Part shown: one piece after another, positions 7,906-16,237 of the stretch
Numbering within the stretch: position 1 is the stretch's first letter
How the letters are laid out: each line of letters starts with the position of its first letter
Assembly (NCBI RefSeq): GCF_947492965.1
Contig: NZ_CANLOZ010000006.1
Coordinates: forward strand, 124,001 to 188,000
DNA: 64,000 nucleotides
Source: an uncultured Aquimarina sp.
GTDB lineage: Bacteria; Bacteroidota; Bacteroidia; Flavobacteriales; Flavobacteriaceae
Direction of reading: 5' to 3'
The notes under the pieces: model-generated
What the model was told of the DNA's origin: nothing
The model's database searches: none
Seen by the model: the letters and a program-made list of their open reading frames with translations, nothing else
Program-made: the position numbers and the translations under genes

Positions 7906-8880
7906 ATGTCTTCTAAGCCTTATTTCAAAAAGAAAGATACAAACCTACATACCATTGCTTTTTATAATCTAGAAAACTTATTTGATACCAAAGATGATCC
8001 TAACACTTTGGATGATGATTTCTTACCTGATTCTGAAAAACGATGGAATAAAAAAAGGTATGAGAAGAAACTGTTTAAACTTGGGACTGCTATTTCTAAT
8101 ATTGGATTTGCTAAGTCTGGTAAGGCTCCTGTGATTTTGGGAGTAGCTGAAGTAGAAAATAAAGCTGTTTTAGAAGATCTTGTAAAAACAAAGCACCTGA
8201 TTCATAAAAACTACGGTGTAATCCATCACGAATCTCCTGATGAACGTGGAATAGATGTTGGTTTATTATATCAAAAAGAAAAGTTTACGGTTACCCATTC
8301 AGAAAGTGTTCCTTTACTAGTAATGAATGATCATGGAGAAAGAGATTTTACTCGCGATATTCTGTGGGTAACAGGAGAACTACAGAACGAGGAAATTCAT
8401 ATTTTGGTAAATCACTGGCCATCTAGAAGAGATGGAGCTGAATTAACAGCTTATAAACGTATTGCCGCTGCAGAAAAAAACCGTGAAATCATTCATCGGA
8501 TTACCGAAAAAGATCCAAATGCAAAGATTATTATCATGGGTGATTTTAATGATGATCCTAGTAGTGAAAGTGTGAAACAACATCTTATTGGTCATGATTT
8601 CTATAATCCAATGGAAAGATTACACACTAGATTTCGTGGAACATTAAACTATAAAAACCAATGGAATCTATTCGATCAAATCATTTTTAGCAACAACTTC
8701 CATAAGTTCGAAAAAGGAACACATAGTTTCGCCGAAGCTAATATCTTTGATGATAGCTTCCTTAAAATCTATAAAGGACGATATAAAGGCAAGCCTTTTA
8801 GAACATATGCTGGCGGAAAATATAAAGGAGGTTATAGCGATCATTTTCCTGTTTACATATATCTAAAACACCATATGTAA
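7906..8880 (+). CDS. Endonuclease/exonuclease/phosphatase family protein, no signal peptide
   Basis: A 324-residue EEP-superfamily (DNase I-like) phosphodiesterase. Catalytic motifs are visible in order: IAFYNLENLF (Asn), ILGVAEVENK (metal-binding Glu), VNHWPSRRDG (His), IIIMGDFNDDP (Asp/Asn pair) and GGYSDHFPVY (terminal Asp-His). Members cut DNA, RNA or phosphomonoesters with Mg2+. It begins MSSKPYFKKKDTN with no signal peptide, so it is predicted cytoplasmic. The gene at 14727 shares almost every motif and carries a signal peptide, so the two look like paralogues sent to different compartments. The substrate is not known. Confidence 0.9.
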   Translation: MSSKPYFKKKDTNLHTIAFYNLENLFDTKDDPNTLDDDFLPDSEKRWNKKRYEKKLFKLGTAISNIGFAKSGKAPVILGVAEVENKAVLEDLVKTKHLIHKNYGVIHHESPDERGIDVGLLYQKEKFTVTHSESVPLLVMNDHGERDFTRDILWVTGELQNEEIHILVNHWPSRRDGAELTAYKRIAAAEKNREIIHRITEKDPNAKIIIMGDFNDDPSSESVKQHLIGHDFYNPMERLHTRFRGTLNYKNQWNLFDQIIFSNNFHKFEKGTHSFAEANIFDDSFLKIYKGRYKGKPFRTYAGGKYKGGYSDHFPVYIYLKHHM

Positions 8881-9008
8881 TTCCCATACAAAAGTACCCA
8901 ACAAACACCTTTTTTCTGTAAAGTTATTTCACTTTAAAACGTCGGGACATAAACCCCTTTTTGTTCTGGTAACAAACCCTTTGTTTATTTTTAAATAATT
9001 GATATTCA

Positions 9009-9046
9009 ATATTTTGTTTTGCGGAAATTTCCGCAAAACAAAATAT
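9009..9046. promoter_or_regulatory. 38-bp perfect palindrome upstream of the lipoprotein promoter
   Basis: Two 19-base arms meet without a loop around the centre GCGGAAA|TTTCCGC; the outer part of each arm is AT-rich (ATATTTTGTTTT). It ends 5 bases before the -33 TTG of a consensus promoter, where a dimeric activator or repressor would bind. It has no loop and no T-tract, which argues against a terminator. Confidence 0.6.
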
Positions 9047-9051
9047 CTCCT

Positions 9052-9081
9052 TTGCTGATTATACCTACCTCTATACTTTTG
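9052..9081 (+). promoter_or_regulatory. Consensus promoter with long 5' leader
   Basis: TTG (9052-9054), 19 bases, then TACTTTTG (9074-9081). The expected transcript start is near 9088, leaving about 200 bases of leader before the ATG at 9296. The leader holds only very short reading frames (for example an 11-codon frame from 9127). Confidence 0.65.
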
Positions 9082-9295
9082 AATCCGAATTCAAAAAGAA
9101 AATTATGAGTTCGCATTTTACTTAAAATGAAAAGAATAGTATTAAGATCATCCATCTCATAGGATAAGAAGCTCAAATGGCGCCAAAAGAAGTTTCAATA
9201 ACAATAATCTTCTTTTCAATTAAACAGTAAAAAATAAGGATACTAAGTATCAAAAAACTAAACAAGTCAATTAATTATTCTTAAAAACTAAAAAA

Positions 9296-10024
9296 ATGAA
9301 AAAGTTATTTTATGCATTACCAATCTTTGGATTATTATTCTTTGCTTCCTGTGATAAGGACGAATCCAATGAAATCATAGATGAATCAGCAATAACATCT
9401 GATTTTTCTTTAAAAGACATCTATGACTTTCAAAAAGATGTCACGATTAGCTCAGAAGAAGGTAGTACTGGAGTGGTAAGAATTTATGCAAATAACCAAT
9501 CAGCATTAACCAATTATTCTACTGAAAACCTTAGTTTAATGGAAATTCATTCTAATGAAACTTTAAAAGAGAGCCTAGTACGTCATAACATCATGGATCT
9601 TACAGAAACTACTATTGATTCTGAAGAGGGAGATGCTAAAGATGCCTCTTTTGAAGAAACTGGTAATGATATCGCCTTTGAATTAGTACAGCTTACAAAA
9701 GCGAATCCAAATTCAAAATATGCGATCAACTTTAATCACCCTCAAACAAATGCTTCTAAAGCTAGCTGGCAATACTATACACACTATAGCTCCGTAAATC
9801 AAGCTCAAATCGCGGAAATTGCAAGACATAACTTCTGGAGAAGGGTATATTATGGATTAAAGTACAAAGCATATAGCAACAGTAGTTGGGCTACTATTCA
9901 AAATGAGTGGAAACTAATTTCTAACAATCAAAGTTTCTCTCACACTAAGAATCCTTGTTACCAGTTTAGATTCCGTGTAAAAACTAAAAATAATAGTGCT
10001 TACACTGTAACTTTTGATTATTAA
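9296..10024 (+). CDS. Hypothetical lipoprotein
   Basis: A 242-residue protein I do not recognise. The start MKKLFYALPIFGLLFFASCDKDESNE is a lipoprotein signal peptide with the lipidated cysteine at about residue 19. Downstream is an acidic stretch (residues 20-120, rich in E, D and S), then a basic, aromatic C-terminal part (NFWRRVYYGLKYKAYSNSSWATIQNEWKLI ... CYQFRFRVKTKNN). It has no recognisable catalytic motif. It is a single-gene unit between a consensus promoter next to a long palindrome and a strong terminator, which suggests dedicated regulation. Confidence 0.75.
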   Translation: MKKLFYALPIFGLLFFASCDKDESNEIIDESAITSDFSLKDIYDFQKDVTISSEEGSTGVVRIYANNQSALTNYSTENLSLMEIHSNETLKESLVRHNIMDLTETTIDSEEGDAKDASFEETGNDIAFELVQLTKANPNSKYAINFNHPQTNASKASWQYYTHYSSVNQAQIAEIARHNFWRRVYYGLKYKAYSNSSWATIQNEWKLISNNQSFSHTKNPCYQFRFRVKTKNNSAYTVTFDY

Positions 10025-10049
10025 CGGAACATGTATTAAACCATTAAAA

Positions 10050-10085
10050 AACTCCCTTAAGAAGCTTCTTAAGGGAGTTTTATTA
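10050..10085. terminator. Strong bidirectional terminator
   Basis: A perfect 30-base inverted repeat AACTCCCTTAAGAAG|CTTCTTAAGGGAGTT (10050-10079) followed by TTATT and preceded by TTAAAA. It separates the lipoprotein gene from the converging DUF5689 gene. Confidence 0.85.
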
Positions 10086-10110
10086 TTCGTTGTCGTAAAC
10101 AAAGAAACTC

Positions 10111-11520
10111 TTAGTTTCCTGAGATCTCAATGTTATCGATGTGATATCTTGTTGTTGGTCCAGGATCGGCTCCTGCATAACGGAACGCAATACGAACGTT
10201 ACCATCAATACAAGAGATATTAATAGGTCCGACACCTTCAAAATCTCCAAAACCTCCACTTGGTCCAGTAGGTATAGATGCATCTAATTGCGTCCACTCT
10301 GTAGTGGTTACATCCCCTGTAAAATTATCCGTAATAAATGCTGTAAGAATATTACCGTTATCAAAATTTGCTTGGATATCGAAAGACAGCTCTTCTGCAG
10401 AAGATGCTGTAAGATCAATTTGTGGTGTTACTAACCAAACTTCGAATGGACTTTCTCCAGAGTTAAATCCAGAGATTTGCGCGTATTGGTTACCGCTAAA
10501 ACTACCAACCACATAATCTAAACTTCCACCAGTAGTATTTACATTTAACCATCCTGCACCTTCTAAATCACTAATGCTTAATCCTGTAAAGTCTTCTTCG
10601 AAAACTACATTGGCACCACCACTAGTTCCGTCACACTCTAATACATTAGGATCACAACGGTTTTCATTATCGAATGCTAATCCTGTAACATCATTAAGCA
10701 CTAAATTAAAGGTGTCACCAAAGAAGTTTTTGGTTAAAACTCCTGCGAAACTTCCCTGTTGTGTTGGTAATGTTAATGATTTAAAATCAGCAAAAGTACT
10801 TGTGCTTAATACAGCGGTAGCACCCGTATCACAACTTTCTAAATTTCTTTCTCCATCAAACTCATCACTAGGTTCTCCAGCAAAGGTTAAAGGGTCATTT
10901 CCTAGTACATCATTTCGATTAAACTGTACATTGTTAATCTGTACGTATAAATTAGTTAAATCATCAGAAAACTCCTCAAACGTGATTTCTAAAGGTGTAA
11001 TTTCTGCAACCTCGGAAGATCTAAGAATTCTCTCTTCCTGTGAAAACGAAGGAATCTGATCTACCTCATCACCAGAAAGCACCCCAAGTGTTGCTACTCC
11101 ATTTTCTGTTCCAATTGATAACCCTTCTAAATCGATAAATACTTTACGTCCAAATTCATAACTTGTAAATAACGGATTTACATCAATCAAAACTCTTAAT
11201 CCAGCAGTAGGAGAGGATGGTGAGTTCTGAATTACAAATTCTTCAAAAAAGTTCCCTGCTTTATCACTAGACACAACATAACCTTCTAAATACTGGTTTG
11301 CTACTTCAAAAGTAACTTTAGCATCAGGACCATCATCATTTTGAGCTTGCGCTAAATCACCTAAAATACCACCAATTTGAACAAACGTACTGTTCTCTGG
11401 AAAATCAGGCTCCTCTATCACCAACGCAGGTGTTCTAAAATCATCGTCTTGTACACAAGCAGTAATAGTAACTGCTAAAACTAAAACGCTTATTAGTTTC
11501 TTTAAATTAATTGAATTCAT
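10111..11520 (-). CDS. DUF5689 lipoprotein with choice-of-anchor J domain
   Basis: A 469-residue outer-membrane lipoprotein. The start at 11520 (MNSINLKKLISVLVLAVTITACVQDDD) gives a clean lipobox (TITAC); the track start adds nine residues (MNTTKKYYK). The N-terminal half is DUF5689, an OB-fold-like domain (VTFEVANQYLEGYVVSSDKAGNFFEEFVIQNSP ... GLRVLIDV). The C-terminal ~160 residues (VVFEEDFTGLSISDLEGAGWLNVN ... VRIAFRYAGADPGPTTRYHIDNIEISGN) form a choice-of-anchor J, jelly-roll binding domain. It follows the TonB-dependent receptor on the same strand, and a secreted EEP nuclease is divergent. OB-fold plus EEP combinations occur in extracellular nucleases, so a role in holding nucleic acid is an inference. 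Confidence 0.85.
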   Translation of the reverse strand: MNSINLKKLISVLVLAVTITACVQDDDFRTPALVIEEPDFPENSTFVQIGGILGDLAQAQNDDGPDAKVTFEVANQYLEGYVVSSDKAGNFFEEFVIQNSPSSPTAGLRVLIDVNPLFTSYEFGRKVFIDLEGLSIGTENGVATLGVLSGDEVDQIPSFSQEERILRSSEVAEITPLEITFEEFSDDLTNLYVQINNVQFNRNDVLGNDPLTFAGEPSDEFDGERNLESCDTGATAVLSTSTFADFKSLTLPTQQGSFAGVLTKNFFGDTFNLVLNDVTGLAFDNENRCDPNVLECDGTSGGANVVFEEDFTGLSISDLEGAGWLNVNTTGGSLDYVVGSFSGNQYAQISGFNSGESPFEVWLVTPQIDLTASSAEELSFDIQANFDNGNILTAFITDNFTGDVTTTEWTQLDASIPTGPSGGFGDFEGVGPINISCIDGNVRIAFRYAGADPGPTTRYHIDNIEISGN

Positions 11521-11579
11521 TTTATAATATTTTTTTGTTGTGTTCATTTATTAAAAATTTTTTCAAATTTTTATTTAGT

Positions 11580-11597
11580 TTCCTGCTTTCGCAGGAA
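11580..11597. repeat. REP-like hairpin CCTGC-TTTC-GCAGG
   Basis: TTCCTGC/GCAGGAA with a TTTC loop, flanked by ATGAC. Read on the minus strand it is GTCATTCCTGCGAAAGCAGGAA, resembling dispersed intergenic palindromes in many bacterial genomes. It lies between the TonB receptor and DUF5689 genes. Confidence 0.5.
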
Positions 11598-11614
11598 TGA
11601 CAATCTATATGGAT

Positions 11615-11635
11615 ACTCCAACTCAATGTTGGAGT
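11615..11635. terminator. Hairpin after the TonB receptor gene
   Basis: ACTCCAAC/GTTGGAGT with a 5-base loop, 14 bases past the receptor stop on the minus strand. There is no T-tract, so it may protect or process the transcript between receptor and DUF5689 rather than end it. Confidence 0.45.
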
Positions 11636-11648
11636 GTGTTTTCTATAA

Positions 11649-14600
11649 TTAAAATCTTACATATACATTTAGGTAGTATGAAGTACCAAACCCATAGAAA
11701 TATCTTGGTCCAAAAACAGGTGTGTCGCGCTGAGCTTCTTCTAATGCTAATCTATAATTTGCGTTTCTAGCCTGTTCAAAACCACCAGTTCTATATTCTT
11801 TGTCAAATATGTTATTAATAGTAGCAAAGAACCCTATATAATAATCTTTTACTCTCCAAGACTTACCTCCTACCGCATTTACAAGAATATAGTCATCAAA
11901 TTGTTCTTGTCTTAATAATTCTCTTGCAATGTTTTCATCATAATCGTTAAACGGTAATCCATCTACATCTTGATTAAAGTTCGATGATCTTGCAAACGGA
12001 CTTACATCTATATATGCATTTGAAAAATAGTTTGCTGTTGCTCCAAACCACCAGAATTTAGGGTCTCGATACTCAAAACCAAACTGCGCTGCATTTTGTG
12101 GTCCTCCAGCGATACGATAATCTTCTAGAGAAGATTTTCCAAAGTAACGCACTCTGTCCAAATCTCCTGTAGTTTCTCCCAAGAAATCACTACTGGTACT
12201 TGCCACAAACAAATCAGGATCGTTAGCATATGTAAACTGTCCTATCGCAGCAGCTCCTTTTAATTTAATCGTAGGAGTAATTTGATATTCAATACCTAAT
12301 TCAGCACCTATATGTTGCTTATCTACACCTGTAAGAATCTCCTGAACAAAACCAACATCAGATCCAGAGATAGCTTGCGTAAAGAAGAAAGATAATTCTG
12401 TCGCATCTTGTATCTTCGTATAATACCCTGTTAATCTTGCCTTTAACTTTGGTGTTCTTAAGATATAACTTGCATCAAAAGATTGAACTTTTTCACTTTC
12501 CTGACTTCCAGAAATTGTAGGTTCAGCCTCTATCAACTGAGCAATAGTTCTATTGTTTTGTCTAGAATTTGCAAAAGAGTTACGAATCGTTGGAGCTTTT
12601 GTAAAATATGTTCCATTAATATCAATAAGGTTACGACCATTGATTTTATAAGTAAAACCTCCTTTTGCACCATAATTCGTAAACTCTAACTTATCACTCT
12701 TACCAAAAGATCCTAAACGTCCTTCACCAGGAAAATATCCATTTTCAAATAATCCGTTTCTTTGGTAAGTCGTTTGAGAAACATTACCTCCCAAAAAGAA
12801 GTCTACTCTATTAAATTTAAACTGTGCTTGTGCAAAACCACTAACTACATCAGCATCTATTTCGTAATTATAGTCATATCGATCACCTACTCCAACAACT
12901 CTGTTACGATTTCGTAAATCACTTTGCGCTCGATCAGCTAATTGTTCTGGATTAAGTCTATTTTCTGGAGCTACATCATTATCTTGTTGAGCTCCAAACA
13001 AATCGACATCTAAAAAACCTCTTCCGCCTAATAAATCAGTTACTTCTGCAAAGTTCTCACTTTTTAAGGTTCTATAGTTTACAGCAGCATTTAATGTAAT
13101 ATTATCTGTCAATTGGCTATTTAATATCGAATTAAAAGTCCATTGCGTATCATCTATTCTATCTTCATATAATATGTAGGTAGAATTAACACCTCTTTGG
13201 GCATTTAATTGATTCGCTTGTATTAGCTGATTCCAGTTCAACTGCCCGTTTCTTACAAATTCTTGTTGTGCTAAGAATGCATTTTGAAAATCTAATGGTG
13301 TAGGGTTTGGATCATCTAAAAAAGAACTTGGTAAATAACTAGGATGAATTGGATTAGTATCTCTACTGGCTCCACCACCAGAGTAAGTATCTACTCCGTT
13401 AAAAGTAACTAATTCTGTACCTCCGTTATCAATTCGACTATTTCCTATCTTACCTGTTTGATACCCTATATTGGTATTTAACGTTGTTTTATCGCTGATA
13501 TTCCAAAAGTGATTTAACATGAAAACGGGTTCTTCTATTTCTCGAACTCTTGAGTTTTTCTTTTCACCATCAAAATATCCCCAGTTTGGATTATACTGTC
13601 TTCCTTTTAGCCTAAAAACTTCTTCGGTAATTGCAGTCGATCTACCTCTTCTGTTTGGTGTATAAAAACTAGTTACATTAATGCTGTGTTGGTCATTAAT
13701 TTTTTTCTCTACGGCTGCAAAGATAGAATTAGCATCATATAAGGTTCCTTCGATATATCCCTCGTTACCCATTCTTCTAGCCAGAGAAATGGTATATGCC
13801 CAACCATTACTCATTAATCCGGAACTATAGCTACCCATTACTCTACCGGTATAACTTCTATTAGAAGCTGCATAAGATAATCGACCTCCTTGTCTGTATT
13901 GAGAAGCTCTCATAATAATATTAGTCGATCCTGCCAGATCACCGAAAGTATAATCATTGGCAGAAATTCCCATGGAGAATTCCTGATTACGCTGAACATC
14001 ATTTAGTCCACCCCAGTTACTCCACTGTGGTCTTCCATCGTTCAATTTATTCATTTCAATTCCATTGATCAATACCTTGGCATTTTCGTTACCAAGACCT
14101 CTTGGGCGGAAAAATGTAGCGCTAAAATCAAACGCTGCCGCACTAAGGAATACATCTCTTGATGCTTGTAATAATCCCGATACATTAGCAGATGCATCGT
14201 CATCACCATCATCTAATTCGTTATCCGTAAGGCTTATCGTACCTATTTGGATTTGTTCCTGATTTACATCATAATTTAGATCTATCGTTTTTAGATCTAA
14301 CACACTTCCTTCATTAATAATTATAGGAAAACGCTTAGTGATATATCCATCTTTGGATATAACTGCTATTTGTTCTCCTAATGGTAGTTGTACGCCTCCA
14401 AAATCAAACTCCCCTAGATTATTAGTCGTTGCAGAAAGCAAAGTTCCTTCAATTGTAATAAGTACTTGAGTTAGATTTTCATTGGTAGATGCGTCAACAA
14501 TTTTACCCTTTAATCCTGTTTGCTGAGCATTAGTCATAGCAACAGAACTTAAAAAAATCATTAAAAAGAAAAGATTCTTTTTGAGTTGTGACACTTTCAT
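11649..14600 (-). CDS. TonB-dependent receptor with carboxypeptidase-like N-terminal domain
   Basis: A 983-residue outer-membrane receptor. After the signal peptide (MKVSQLKKNLFFLMIFLSSVAMTNAQ) comes a CarboxypepD_reg-like domain (about residues 28-112, GLKGKIVDASTNENLTQVLITIEGTLLSATTNNLGEFDF). The plug follows (LNGIEMN-type segment KVLINGIEMNKLNDGRPQWSNWGGLND), then a 22-strand-type barrel ending ...GTSYYLNVYVRF with terminal Phe. It imports a substrate energised by TonB-ExbBD. It is not SusC-like by length or by partner: its partner is a DUF5689 lipoprotein downstream, and a secreted EEP nuclease is divergently encoded. A substrate released by that enzyme is plausible. Confidence 0.9.
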   Translation of the reverse strand: MKVSQLKKNLFFLMIFLSSVAMTNAQQTGLKGKIVDASTNENLTQVLITIEGTLLSATTNNLGEFDFGGVQLPLGEQIAVISKDGYITKRFPIIINEGSVLDLKTIDLNYDVNQEQIQIGTISLTDNELDDGDDDASANVSGLLQASRDVFLSAAAFDFSATFFRPRGLGNENAKVLINGIEMNKLNDGRPQWSNWGGLNDVQRNQEFSMGISANDYTFGDLAGSTNIIMRASQYRQGGRLSYAASNRSYTGRVMGSYSSGLMSNGWAYTISLARRMGNEGYIEGTLYDANSIFAAVEKKINDQHSINVTSFYTPNRRGRSTAITEEVFRLKGRQYNPNWGYFDGEKKNSRVREIEEPVFMLNHFWNISDKTTLNTNIGYQTGKIGNSRIDNGGTELVTFNGVDTYSGGGASRDTNPIHPSYLPSSFLDDPNPTPLDFQNAFLAQQEFVRNGQLNWNQLIQANQLNAQRGVNSTYILYEDRIDDTQWTFNSILNSQLTDNITLNAAVNYRTLKSENFAEVTDLLGGRGFLDVDLFGAQQDNDVAPENRLNPEQLADRAQSDLRNRNRVVGVGDRYDYNYEIDADVVSGFAQAQFKFNRVDFFLGGNVSQTTYQRNGLFENGYFPGEGRLGSFGKSDKLEFTNYGAKGGFTYKINGRNLIDINGTYFTKAPTIRNSFANSRQNNRTIAQLIEAEPTISGSQESEKVQSFDASYILRTPKLKARLTGYYTKIQDATELSFFFTQAISGSDVGFVQEILTGVDKQHIGAELGIEYQITPTIKLKGAAAIGQFTYANDPDLFVASTSSDFLGETTGDLDRVRYFGKSSLEDYRIAGGPQNAAQFGFEYRDPKFWWFGATANYFSNAYIDVSPFARSSNFNQDVDGLPFNDYDENIARELLRQEQFDDYILVNAVGGKSWRVKDYYIGFFATINNIFDKEYRTGGFEQARNANYRLALEEAQRDTPVFGPRYFYGFGTSYYLNVYVRF

Positions 14601-14641
14601 TCAATAATTGTTTTAGTTAAAAAATTAACATTTCTGCCGCG

Positions 14642-14649
14642 CAAAAGTA
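14642..14649 (-). promoter_or_regulatory. -7 element of the TonB receptor gene
   Basis: Minus-strand TACTTTTG, an exact TAnnTTTG match 42 bases before the start codon. No TTG at the usual -33 spacing. Confidence 0.45.
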
Positions 14650-14726
14650 CATGTTTTAAATAGAAAAGCTAATTTTGGCTCAAATTTTGGAATGTATTTT
14701 ACAATAAGTTAATAATCAATTACATA

Positions 14727-15782
14727 ATGAACGCAAAATATTTATTCATTTTTGCTTTTGTGCTTAGTCCTTTGTTTACTGTTCTTTCTCAAGAAAAGAA
14801 AACATATAAAGTTAATACAATTGCATTTTATAATGTGGAAAATCTTTTTGATACTCTGGATGATCCTATTACGTATGATGATGATCGTACTCCGAATGGA
14901 AAAGATCATTGGACAGAAGAAATTTATAAGGACAAGCTAAAAAATATGGCCAAGGTCATTTCTGAAATAGGTGCTGACGTAACAAAAAACGCTCCCGCCA
15001 TCTTAGGAGTTGCTGAAATTGAAAATAGAAAAGTTTTGGAAGATCTTGCAAATGAACCCGTTCTTCTACCAAAAGACTATGGAATTGTGCAGTTTGATTC
15101 ACCTGATCGAAGAGGTATTGATGTGGCACTATTATATCAGAAATCTCTATTTAGACCAGTGAATACTAGTGTGCATGAATTGCTTATTTATAGTAATAAT
15201 GACGCCAAAAAGCGAGTGTATACCAGAGATCAATTACTGGTAAGCGGATATTTAGACGGTGATTTAATACATGTCATTGTGAATCACTGGCCTTCTAGAA
15301 GTGGTGGAGAAGCACGAAGTCGATATAAAAGAGAGGAGGCTGCCGCTTTAAACAAAAAGATTATTGACTCCTTATTTGATATTGATCCCTACGCCAAAAT
15401 AATTACAATGGGCGACCTGAATGATGATCCAGATAATGATAGTGTGAAAAAAGTATTAGGTGCAAAATCTGAGAAAAAGGACGTAAAACTAAAAGGCTTA
15501 TATAATCCGATGTATAATATGTCTAAAAAAGGAATTGGATCACTTGCCTGGAGAGATAGTTGGAACCTTTTTGATCAAATTATTGTTTCTAAGGGACTGT
15601 TAGATAAAGACTACAGCTCTTACAGATATTATAAAGCAGGAGTTTTTAATAAAAACTATCTTGCCAATCCAAGAGGAAGATATAAAGGTTATCCGTACCG
15701 AAGTTTTGCAAATGGAGCTTATACAGGAGGATATAGTGATCACTTCCCGGTTTATGTATATCTTATAAAAGAAAATAATTAA
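14727..15782 (+). CDS. Secreted endonuclease/exonuclease/phosphatase family protein
   Basis: A 351-residue EEP-superfamily enzyme with a signal peptide (MNAKYLFIFAFVLSPLFTVLSQ). The catalytic set is intact: IAFYNVENLF, ILGVAEIENR, RRGIDVALLYQ, VNHWPSRSGGE, IITMGDLNDDP and GGYSDHFPVY. It is a metal-dependent phosphodiesterase expected in the periplasm or outside. It is strongly similar to the 324-residue protein at 7906 (both share DSPDxRGID or ESPDERGID, WNLFDQII and GRYKG), so the pair arose by duplication and one copy gained or lost an export signal. It is divergent from the TonB receptor (126-base shared region), suggesting joint control. Confidence 0.9.
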   Translation: MNAKYLFIFAFVLSPLFTVLSQEKKTYKVNTIAFYNVENLFDTLDDPITYDDDRTPNGKDHWTEEIYKDKLKNMAKVISEIGADVTKNAPAILGVAEIENRKVLEDLANEPVLLPKDYGIVQFDSPDRRGIDVALLYQKSLFRPVNTSVHELLIYSNNDAKKRVYTRDQLLVSGYLDGDLIHVIVNHWPSRSGGEARSRYKREEAAALNKKIIDSLFDIDPYAKIITMGDLNDDPDNDSVKKVLGAKSEKKDVKLKGLYNPMYNMSKKGIGSLAWRDSWNLFDQIIVSKGLLDKDYSSYRYYKAGVFNKNYLANPRGRYKGYPYRSFANGAYTGGYSDHFPVYVYLIKENN

Positions 15783-15805
15783 TGGATAAGAAAAGTAGAG
15801 GTATA

Positions 15806-15833
15806 AAAAAAGGAGGCAATTGCCTCCTTTTTC
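15806..15833. terminator. Bidirectional terminator
   Basis: Palindrome AAAAAGGAGGCAAT|TGCCTCCTTTTT between the converging EEP and small lipoprotein genes. Confidence 0.8.
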
Positions 15834-15853
15834 ATTAATGTCATATATAGATT

Positions 15854-16141
15854 TTAGTTTCCTTGACCTGCTGTTGAACAATCTTCAGGTAAAGCATCTC
15901 TTTGTGCTGCATAAGCATCAGCAGTACCACAATCACTAGATCTAAAAGAATCAATTGCGTCTTTTAACGCACTACAAGTTGCTGGAGTTTCTTCTGCCTG
16001 CCAATCAGCAAATGCTGAATCTACGTCAGCTCTAAGTTCCTCTACTACAGCATCACAAACGAAATCAACAACATCGTCCTCACCACAAGAAGTGAATCCT
16101 AAAGCCATACCGAAAACGGCAACAAACATAAGTTTTTTCAT
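15854..16141 (-). CDS. Small cysteine-containing lipoprotein
   Basis: A 95-residue protein with a lipoprotein signal (MKKLMFVAVFGMALGFTSC, lipobox GFTSC). The mature part is acidic and helical-looking (VDFVCDAVVEELRADVDSAFADWQAEE) with four cysteines besides the lipidated one (near residues 29, 56, 70 and 87), enough for two disulfides in the periplasm. I do not recognise the family. It has its own consensus-like promoter and a terminator, so it is an independent unit, and it could be abundant like other small lipoproteins. Confidence 0.7.
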   Translation of the reverse strand: MKKLMFVAVFGMALGFTSCGEDDVVDFVCDAVVEELRADVDSAFADWQAEETPATCSALKDAIDSFRSSDCGTADAYAAQRDALPEDCSTAGQGN

Positions 16142-16169
16142 AATTTGGGTTTTAAAATTTAAATGTGAG

Positions 16170-16200
16170 CGAATATAGAGTAATATTTTATAATTAACAA
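16170..16200 (-). promoter_or_regulatory. Promoter of the small lipoprotein
   Basis: Minus-strand TTG (16200-16198), 20 bases, then TATATTCG (16177-16170), one mismatch to TAnnTTTG, 29 bases before the ATG. Confidence 0.55.
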
Positions 16201-16237
16201 AATATTTTGTTAATTATGAGTATTTTATCGAATTTTC

